Source: an uncultured Bacteroidia bacterium
Lineage (GTDB): Bacteria; Bacteroidota; Bacteroidia; SpSt-205
Assembly (NCBI GenBank): GCA_937995505.1
Contig: CALKJV010000066.1
Coordinates: 1-5,567, forward strand
DNA length: 5,567 nucleotides
Direction of reading: 5' to 3'
Numbering within the stretch: position 1 is the stretch's first letter; each line of letters starts with the position of its first letter. The notes under the pieces are model-generated. The model was not told the origin of the DNA and did no database searches. It worked only from the letters and a program-made list of their open reading frames with translations. Below are positions 1 through 5,567 of the stretch, piece by piece. The position numbers were made by a program, and so were the translations under genes.

Positions 1-1563
1 ATCTTTCGGTCAGATACGATGTATCCCTCAGGCTGGTCGACGACGGGCTTAGCGCGATGGGTGGGACAGAGTACCGAACGAGCGTACTTTTTACGCTATC
101 GGGGGGGGCGTTTGCGCTTGGGAGAAGTGCCCCTGTCTGCCTTATGGCAGCCTGGAGCAGTATTTCCCTCGCTTTTGGCGGCGGAGGTTGTGCAGTTTCG
201 GCTACAGCGACGAGCCGGGTATCTCGCTTACTATCGGTCGCCCAATCCCTCCCCTCCAGAAGTAGCGCCCATAGACACTTCGCAGAGCGATACAGGCCGG
301 ACACAACGAGCTCCCTTCTACCTCTTTGACGAGGAAGTGAGCCGACCTACCCGCCGCCGTTCTAGAGCTTTCGCTCGCCAGGAGACTATCCGCACGGAAA
401 AGCTCCTCCCCCTTCCAAAGCCGGTCGGTTCGGTGCCCTACCATTGGCTTCTATGGGAGCTGCAGACGGGGCCTGTTTTGCATCCTCTCATGCGCTTGGG
501 TTGGCAAGTCCAGGCCAAAGCGCGCGACCCTCAGGCGGATCACGAATGGGCCTTCGTTTGGACACCGTATATTGACCTGCGCAGTTCGGAGCTGCAGCTG
601 CGATACACTCGGTATCGGAGTTTATGGCGCCCTATGGTAGCCCTCACTCGCCAGAGTCACTTCTTCCCTGCGCGCCGATATGGGCGCACGCTGCGGGTTA
701 CGACTTGGCATGGCCAGTTAGGGGTCCGTTACAGCGTCTCTCCCTTTCTTTCGCTAGAGCTTTCTGCCTTGGGCATGCGAGCGGACCGGTATGATATGCA
801 GCTAAGCGACTTCCAAGATGTATCTGGGCAAGCGACTTGGATAGGGGCTGGTACCAGGCTCACTTACCAGCAGCTAATTCACAGAGAATGGATGCCTTGG
901 CGAGGTTGGCAAGGGAGTCTGCATGCCGAAGGGTACCGGCAGGGGGTGCAGTGGGGCTTCCCGCTGCTTTCACTCCAAGTAGAGCGGTTTCAGCCGCTGG
1001 GAAGGTTTGCCGTTTTGCAGCTCACTGGCTGGGGGGCAGCGGGGGGGCTGCGCGGGCGCTACTTTCTCTTAGGCGGGGTGCCAGATTGGGTTAACTACGA
1101 GTTCCAAAACCGAGCGCAAGTGCCTACTCTCGGGGATATGGGGGCTTACTTTCTGCACACGTACGTATCGCTGCCGGGCTTCCCCTATCAGGCTCGTAGG
1201 GGGCGAAATCTCCTCCACAGCTCTGCAGTGCTGCGCCTACCTCTTTTAGCGTGGAGTCCGCCCGCAGCCTTGCCTACCCGTCCTATCTATGGCTTAGAGT
1301 GGCAAATCGGCTACTATGTAGCCACGACCTGGACCCAGGGCAATCCTTTCTCTCAGAAAAACCCCATTGATGCAGAGTATATCTTTCGCCCCCCCCTTGT
1401 TATCTCGGTGCAAACGCTCAAATCCCCTTTTCTGATGAGCGTAGGTACGGGAATTCGTTTTTACATTATGCGCCTTCCGATAGGGATGAGTGTCTACTGG
1501 CCTATGGAGGAGGGGCGCCTGGGCAGAGCCCGATTTCTCGTGGGCTTCCAGATGGAGCGCTGA
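1..1563 (+). CDS. C-terminal part of a TolB-like outer-membrane beta-barrel protein (5' end outside window)
   Basis: The reading frame is open from base 1 (first codons read IFRSDT) to the TGA at 1561-1563. The ATG at 19 is therefore probably internal, and about 520 C-terminal codons are seen. The first ~85 residues look like the end of a beta-propeller repeat region. A low-complexity linker follows, containing FYLFDEEV and an Arg-rich stretch (around residues 100-125). From about residue 150 the protein alternates amphipathic, aromatic-rich strands to its end, as in an outer-membrane barrel. The segment GLRGRYFLLGGVPDWVN (residues 349-365), followed by a loop and YVSLPGFPYQARRGRNLL, matches the shape of the conserved 'LGGxDNW ... 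LRGFxxNARxGN' block in Bacteroidota proteins annotated as TolB-like or Omp85-like barrels. Full-length relatives are usually about 1000 residues, so roughly half is missing. The role of the family is not well established; an envelope function is inferred. Oddities are several long G or C runs and a last strand ending FQMER rather than in an aromatic residue. The family call rests on recalled motifs, not a search. Confidence 0.72.
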   Translation: MFRSDTMYPSGWSTTGLARWVGQSTERAYFLRYRGGRLRLGEVPLSALWQPGAVFPSLLAAEVVQFRLQRRAGYLAYYRSPNPSPPEVAPIDTSQSDTGRTQRAPFYLFDEEVSRPTRRRSRAFARQETIRTEKLLPLPKPVGSVPYHWLLWELQTGPVLHPLMRLGWQVQAKARDPQADHEWAFVWTPYIDLRSSELQLRYTRYRSLWRPMVALTRQSHFFPARRYGRTLRVTTWHGQLGVRYSVSPFLSLELSALGMRADRYDMQLSDFQDVSGQATWIGAGTRLTYQQLIHREWMPWRGWQGSLHAEGYRQGVQWGFPLLSLQVERFQPLGRFAVLQLTGWGAAGGLRGRYFLLGGVPDWVNYEFQNRAQVPTLGDMGAYFLHTYVSLPGFPYQARRGRNLLHSSAVLRLPLLAWSPPAALPTRPIYGLEWQIGYYVATTWTQGNPFSQKNPIDAEYIFRPPLVISVQTLKSPFLMSVGTGIRFYIMRLPIGMSVYWPMEEGRLGRARFLVGFQMER

Positions 1564-1620
1564 AGCTTGGTCTCGATCCGAGTAGGGCGAAGTTTCTAAG
1601 TTTTACTTACCTTCGCTTAT
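1564..1620 (+). other. Intergenic spacer with nested inverted repeat; no Shine-Dalgarno
   Basis: The 57-base gap between the two genes contains a small hairpin candidate, CTCG (1572-1575) with CGAG (1579-1582). Further on lies a two-part inverted repeat. Its outer arms are GCGAAG (1587-1592) and CTTCGC (1611-1616). Its inner arms are TAAGT (1597-1601) and ACTTA (1605-1609), closing a TTT loop. The arms are separated by 4 bases on the left and 1 on the right, giving a stem with an asymmetric internal loop ending 4 bases before the ATG. No T-run follows, so it is a poor intrinsic terminator. TAAGTTTT at 1597-1604 is one mismatch from the Bacteroidota -7 element TAnnTTTG, but no TTG lies at the expected upstream distance. 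No purine-rich Shine-Dalgarno precedes the ATG, which is normal in Bacteroidota. Whether the genes are co-transcribed cannot be decided from the sequence. Confidence 0.45.
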
Positions 1621-4600
1621 ATGTCGGGACTCAGGCGCGCTAGATGGTGGGGCATAGGTATAGCGCTTGCGTTGGGAAGCATTGGTGCTGCGTGGGGACT
1701 TTGGATGTATCAGCTGCTGATCGAGCCGCAAGGGCAGCGACAGCGTCTGGTGGAGGCCGAGCAGCAGGCGCTGCGGATAGAGGCCTTACTCTGGATTCAT
1801 GAACTGCGCATACGTTCTTCTTTTATGGAGCGGGCGTATAGTCAGCCGCTTCCGCCCACCCTCTTGCGTCAAGCCGATTTACGAGGGGCGCTCAGGGCTT
1901 TAGAGACGCAGATGAACGCCGCTGGTCTTGGCAATACGCCCCTCCTGCGTGAACTTATCGAGCGGGTGCTACTCATAGAACGTAGGCATGCGGGCTGGCG
2001 ACGAGCCCTTGAGCGCAGCGAACGCAAAGAAGATTACCAAATAGTCCTTGAGCAGTACATGAGCGAAGCTTCGGGTTTACTCAGCCCCGTCGAAACTGTC
2101 CTCCAACAGCTTCTCAAGTACTTGCAGGACCACAGGGCTCGGGTAGAAGCCACCCACCTGGCTCGCCTACAGCAGGCCCGTCTCGTCGGTGGTGTAGCGT
2201 TAGGGGTCTTTCTTTTAGGGGGGATTATTGGGCTCCTATTCGTTGGGCGTGCCGAGGAACGCCATCTACGGGAAGTCTTGCAGGCGGCGGCTCGAGGCGA
2301 AAAAGTTCCCGTCGCCTCTCATCCCTGGGCCCCGCTCGCTCAAGCGTACAATCAGCTCTTGCATCGGTGGCATTCGCTTATTTCTCTACTTGAAGCCCTT
2401 GGCCATCAGAAAGCTCCTATCGTATGGCAGGAACACCAGAAAGTCCTCGGAGCATCCCTCCCTCTTTTAGAAGGTATTTCCCAAAAAATCCAACAGCAAT
2501 CTACAGAGCTTCAAAAAGCCACCGAAGAAGCCCGAAAGCTACAGCAGCAGCTGCAGGCTCGTGAAAAGCACTTCGCAGAGCAGGTAGAAGCCCTGCGGTT
2601 AGAAGTGGGCGCTTTTCAAAATTTAGTCCCTCTTGCTGAGCTGGATGCACAAGGAGCGTTTCTGTCTAAAAATGACCTTTTCTCTCAACTGCCGCAAGCT
2701 ACCAGCTGGAAGCATGTACGGGAAATAAGCCCGACCCTGCAAGCCGTCGTGGAGAAGGGAGAGCCTCAACAAGGCCATGCACAAGCGCAGGAGGTAGAGT
2801 ATGTTTATTACTACCTGCCGTACCGATTAGGGCGCCAGCAGAAAGCGCTCCTTTCCCTAGTGCCATTAGGGGATTTACCGAGGCGGCTTAAGGAAGCCGA
2901 GCGAGCACTTACCGCTGCGCAGCACCGCCTGCAAGAGGTAGAGGCTGCCCACATGCAGCTTCGCCAGCAGCAGCAGCGCCTGCAAGGCGAATACACCCAG
3001 GAAGTGGAGCGACTGCTGCGGCAGCGGCAGAGCTTACAGACCCTGCTTAAGCTGCCTGCGCTCCAGAAAGGAGATGTGCTGGCGGGGCTTTCTGCAATCA
3101 CCGAAGTAGCCGCTACCCTCGACCCTGAAGCGCGCTATAGCTTTTGGGTTTTCGGAGAAAATCGGGAGACCTTGCACTGCTTAGAAGCATATGACCCTAC
3201 GCTACTGATGCATTCCAATAGCGTAGATCTACCAGAAGAGGCGGCTCGGTGGGTACAAGAGCGGCTTGTAGCGACCCCAGTGGCGGGGCCACATTACCCT
3301 GAGGTGGCCCCCCTCCAGACCTACCTGAAAGAGCGCAAAACCCAAGGGCTATGGCTCTTCCCCTTGTCGCTGGATGAAGACGTTACAGGGGTTTTTTTCG
3401 TGGAACGGCTCTCGGATACCCCGCTTCCTGACATAGAATATCCTGCCCTGCTTGCGCGCGTTGCTTCCCTCCTCCTCCAGCAGGGACACCGTAAGCTCGT
3501 GGAAAGAGAACTTCTCTCCTACTTAGAGCAGGCCCAAGCCTTAGAAGAAGAGCTACGGCAAAACATTGAAGAGTTAGAAGCCTCTGCCGAGGAGATGCGG
3601 CGCACCCAGGCAGAGCTGCGTGGCCAAATTACCGCTCTCAACGCGGCCGCTATCGTCGCAGAAATCAATCCAGACGGTCGCATCATTTATGTAAATGACT
3701 CCTTTCTGCGGTCTTTTGGTTACAGTGCAGAGGATCTGCTTGGACAGCCCTACAGTCGGCTACGGCGTGGCGAGGAGGCTTCGCTTGTCCAGATGCTCTT
3801 TGAACGCCTCAAAAACGGTGAAACATGGCAAGAAGTCGTCTCCTATGCTACCCGCTTCGGCGAGGAACTCTGGCTACAGCAGACCCTTACCCCCGTGCGT
3901 CAAGTCAATGGCGAGATCTACAAATACATCTTGGTCGCTTTTGACATTACCCTTCAGAAACAGCAAGAAGCCGAGATTCACAATGCCCTCCTTTTAGCAC
4001 GCGAGCAGGAGCAGCTGCTACGCGAAAACTCAGAGGAGCTGCGCAAAAGCAATGAAAATTATCGGGTCTCGCAGCTGCAGCTGACAGCCCAGCTGGAAGC
4101 GCTCAATAATGCAGCTTGGCTTTTTGAGACCGATAGTGAAGGTCGCCTCACTTACGTAACGCAGAGCCTCGCCGAATCCTTGGGGCACACAGAAGACCAA
4201 ATGCTCGGTGCACACTACGGTACCCTGTTTTCTAATAGAACACCTATCGCTGTGCTCCAAGGGCACTGGCGCAGTATGCAATCCGGGCAGTTTTGGAAAT
4301 CAGAGGTAGAACTCATCGGCTCTATGGGTCAAAGCTATTGGGCTATTATGTCTAGTACGCCTATTCTAGATCGAGCCCGAATGGATAAGCGTACCGCTGT
4401 CCTCAAAACGGTTAATGTGCTTTTTGACATCACGGAGCAGAAAGAGCAGGAGTTTCGCCTAAAAGAGCAGCAAAACGCCCTTTCGCTGCTTGCGGTAGAG
4501 CCGACTCTGCGGGAAGGGGATATTACGAAGGCTTTTCAGGTGATTGCGGATATTGGGATGCGTACGCTGCAGGCGTACCGAGTGAGTTTATGGCTATTTG

Positions 4601-5567
4601 AAGAGCCAGATATAGCCCGCTGTGTCGCCGTAGCTGAAAAAGAATCCCACTCTCATGCCGCCGGCACTACGGTAACACGCAGCCTATACCCGCTCTACTT
4701 TCAGAGCCTTGAGCGGGAGCAGGTGATAGCCGTAGTAGATGCCCTATCTGACCTGCGCACGCGTGAGTTAGCCCTTCCACTTTTCAAGCCCAATAACGTA
4801 GCTAGCGTGCTTGACGGCGTGATACGCGTAGGGGCTAAGAGTGTGGGGCTTATTAGCGTAGAGCACCGTTACACTCGGCGGGAGTGGCGTTTAGATGAGG
4901 TCAACTTCTTGCGGGCTTTGGCTGCCTCGGCGGCGTCGGTCATTGAGGAGGAGCAACAGGCCTACGCTCGCCGTCTCCAAGAAGCCTACAAACAGCTGGA
5001 GCAGCAAAAACACGAGCTGGAAGAGGCTATGCGCGACATTCGCGAGAGCATCCGCTACGCAAAGCGCATGCAAAAGAACATCCTGCCTATAGACCCACTC
5101 TTAGATCGGTATCTTGGTAAAGACAACTACTTCATTATCTGGCGGCCCCGAGACCGAAACGGCGTCGGCGGGGACTTTTACTGGTTCAGTGAGGTACAAG
5201 GTGAGTACTTTATTATTGTAGCCGACGGCACTGGCCATGGAGTTCCAGGGGCTTTCATGACCCTCATCGGAAGCATCCTCTTAGACCAAATCATCAATAA
5301 AAGCCGCATTCTTTCGCCTGCACAGATTCTCCATGATTTGCACATTGGCGTGCGGCAGGTCCTGCGTCAGGATGTGGAAGGCGAAGAAACTCCCTCTCGC
5401 GACGGGATGGATATAGCCCTCGTGCGCTACAACCCGAGAACCTTCCAGTTAGCCTATGCAGGGGCCAACCTCCCTCTCTACTACGTGCAAGGCACAGAGC
5501 TCAAGGAAATCAAGCCCGATAAAAAGTCTATCGGGGGAGAGCAGTTAGAAGAAGAGCGCTTTTTCAC
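1621..5567 (+). CDS. Membrane-anchored multi-sensor (HAMP-like/PAS/GAF) SpoIIE-type PP2C phosphatase, 3' end outside window
   Basis: This frame runs 1315 codons to the window edge without a stop. ATG 1621 is the only possible start before TM1, because an in-frame TAA lies at 1597-1599. The order of parts, by residue, is as follows. Arg-rich cytoplasmic tail 1-8; TM1 9-30; mostly helical periplasmic domain about 35-187; TM2 188-208; degenerate HAMP 210-250 (AARGEKVPV ... LAQAYNQLL); coil 286-329; weak PAS-like domain 331-416 (LAELDAQGAFLSKNDLF); coil 421-472; GAF 475-622 (YSFWVFGENRETLHCLEAYD); coil 625-673; PAS 674-779 (INPDGRIIYVNDSFLRSFGY, ending FDIT); coil 781-820; PAS 827-940 (FETDSEGRLTYV, ending FDITEQK). 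Then comes a second GAF, 954-1108, with YPLYF at 1023, SVLDGVIR at 1062 and EH at 1081-1082. A coil with SIRYAKRMQKNILP (1143-1156) leads into a PP2C domain from about 1161. The expected metal-binding Asp residues are D1185 (GGDFYW) and D1202 (ADGTGHGVPGAFM), with DGMD at 1261-1264. The last phosphatase motif and stop lie beyond the window. Family members dephosphorylate phosphoserine proteins such as STAS anti-anti-sigma factors; the target and ligand here are unknown. Confidence 0.93.
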   Translation, partial: MSGLRRARWWGIGIALALGSIGAAWGLWMYQLLIEPQGQRQRLVEAEQQALRIEALLWIHELRIRSSFMERAYSQPLPPTLLRQADLRGALRALETQMNAAGLGNTPLLRELIERVLLIERRHAGWRRALERSERKEDYQIVLEQYMSEASGLLSPVETVLQQLLKYLQDHRARVEATHLARLQQARLVGGVALGVFLLGGIIGLLFVGRAEERHLREVLQAAARGEKVPVASHPWAPLAQAYNQLLHRWHSLISLLEALGHQKAPIVWQEHQKVLGASLPLLEGISQKIQQQSTELQKATEEARKLQQQLQAREKHFAEQVEALRLEVGAFQNLVPLAELDAQGAFLSKNDLFSQLPQATSWKHVREISPTLQAVVEKGEPQQGHAQAQEVEYVYYYLPYRLGRQQKALLSLVPLGDLPRRLKEAERALTAAQHRLQEVEAAHMQLRQQQQRLQGEYTQEVERLLRQRQSLQTLLKLPALQKGDVLAGLSAITEVAATLDPEARYSFWVFGENRETLHCLEAYDPTLLMHSNSVDLPEEAARWVQERLVATPVAGPHYPEVAPLQTYLKERKTQGLWLFPLSLDEDVTGVFFVERLSDTPLPDIEYPALLARVASLLLQQGHRKLVERELLSYLEQAQALEEELRQNIEELEASAEEMRRTQAELRGQITALNAAAIVAEINPDGRIIYVNDSFLRSFGYSAEDLLGQPYSRLRRGEEASLVQMLFERLKNGETWQEVVSYATRFGEELWLQQTLTPVRQVNGEIYKYILVAFDITLQKQQEAEIHNALLLAREQEQLLRENSEELRKSNENYRVSQLQLTAQLEALNNAAWLFETDSEGRLTYVTQSLAESLGHTEDQMLGAHYGTLFSNRTPIAVLQGHWRSMQSGQFWKSEVELIGSMGQSYWAIMSSTPILDRARMDKRTAVLKTVNVLFDITEQKEQEFRLKEQQNALSLLAVEPTLREGDITKAFQVIADIGMRTLQAYRVSLWLFEEPDIARCVAVAEKESHSHAAGTTVTRSLYPLYFQSLEREQVIAVVDALSDLRTRELALPLFKPNNVASVLDGVIRVGAKSVGLISVEHRYTRREWRLDEVNFLRALAASAASVIEEEQQAYARRLQEAYKQLEQQKHELEEAMRDIRESIRYAKRMQKNILPIDPLLDRYLGKDNYFIIWRPRDRNGVGGDFYWFSEVQGEYFIIVADGTGHGVPGAFMTLIGSILLDQIINKSRILSPAQILHDLHIGVRQVLRQDVEGEETPSRDGMDIALVRYNPRTFQLAYAGANLPLYYVQGTELKEIKPDKKSIGGEQLEEERFF

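Noticed and set aside
19..21. ATG at 19 as the start of the barrel gene
   Set aside because: The frame is open upstream to base 1 and the product lacks a signal peptide after this ATG; an internal Met of a longer protein is more likely.
57..329. 90-codon + strand reading frame
   Set aside because: It lies wholly inside the barrel gene in another frame, has biased Ser/Arg composition and no recognisable motif; the barrel frame matches a family across this region.
202..444. 80-codon - strand reading frame
   Set aside because: Antisense to the barrel gene's linker; no family resemblance and no start signal.
837..1094. 85-codon + strand reading frame
   Set aside because: Out-of-frame shadow of the barrel's aromatic strands; Ala/Gly/Arg-rich product typical of GC-rich shadow frames.
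1567..1604. Possible Bacteroidota promoter (TTG at 1567, TAAGTTTT at 1597)
   Set aside because: The elements are 27 bases apart, longer than the usual spacing, and the -7 element has a mismatch at its last base.
1572..1616. Possible intrinsic terminator after the barrel gene
   Set aside because: The hairpins are short and no T-run follows on the + strand; termination here is not supported.
2228..2470. 80-codon + strand reading frame
   Set aside because: Overlaps TM2 and the HAMP-like segment of the receptor in another frame; no independent support.
2811..3101. Cys/Ser/Arg-rich 96-codon - strand reading frame
   Set aside because: The Cys and Ser richness arises from reading the CAG/CTG-rich coiled-coil region in reverse; not a Cys-rich peptide gene.
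3695..3997. 100-codon + strand reading frame in the first clear PAS domain
   Set aside because: The PAS frame is strongly supported by its motifs; this frame is a shadow.
4030..4281. 83-codon - strand reading frame
   Set aside because: Antisense to the second clear PAS domain, with no motif or start signal.
4891..5092. Opposed 60- and 65-codon reading frames
   Set aside because: Both sit in the GAF-to-phosphatase coil; they are shadows of the Ala/Glu/Gln-rich helix.

Overview
The window holds two protein-coding genes on the + strand, both cut by the window edges, separated by 57 non-coding bases. Base composition is moderately GC-rich by eye. The barrel family of the first gene, the domain style of the second (SIRYAKRMQ linker into a SpoIIE-type phosphatase, long Gln/Glu coiled coils, GAF of the YPxYF...RTREL...SxLD type) and the lack of a Shine-Dalgarno sequence before the second gene all point to a Bacteroidota lineage. 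The GC and the Arg/Gln/Leu-rich proteins suggest one of the GC-richer, possibly environmental or thermophilic, members. That placement is inference; no marker gene is present.

Region 1 (1-1563) is the C-terminal ~520 codons of an outer-membrane protein. It resembles the C-terminal beta-barrel half of the large Bacteroidota proteins annotated as 'TolB-like' (N-terminal beta-propeller/PD40 repeats followed by a barrel). The propeller and the true start lie upstream of the window. Region 2 (1564-1620) is a short spacer with a two-part inverted repeat, no convincing promoter and no Shine-Dalgarno. Region 3 (1621-5567) is the first 1315 codons of a very large membrane-anchored signalling protein. 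Its order is: short cytoplasmic Arg-rich tail, TM1, ~150-residue helical periplasmic sensor, TM2, degenerate HAMP, coil, PAS-like, coil, GAF, coil, PAS, coil, PAS, GAF, coil, SpoIIE/PP2C phosphatase. The window ends inside the phosphatase. No stop codon occurs in this frame from 1621 to the end.

The second gene reads as a one-component receptor. The periplasmic and PAS/GAF inputs would be passed through stacked coiled coils to a PP2C-type phosphatase, which in characterised systems acts on STAS-type anti-anti-sigma proteins. Nothing in the window identifies its substrate. There is no visible functional link between the barrel and the receptor beyond co-orientation and close spacing. All smaller reading frames look like shadows of these two genes. 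I see no RNA genes, mobile elements, CRISPR arrays or attachment sites. The most notable observations are the unusual depth of the receptor's sensory stack, a two-residue expansion beside a metal-binding Asp in the phosphatase, the nested inverted repeat in the spacer, and long G/C homopolymer tracts in the barrel gene.
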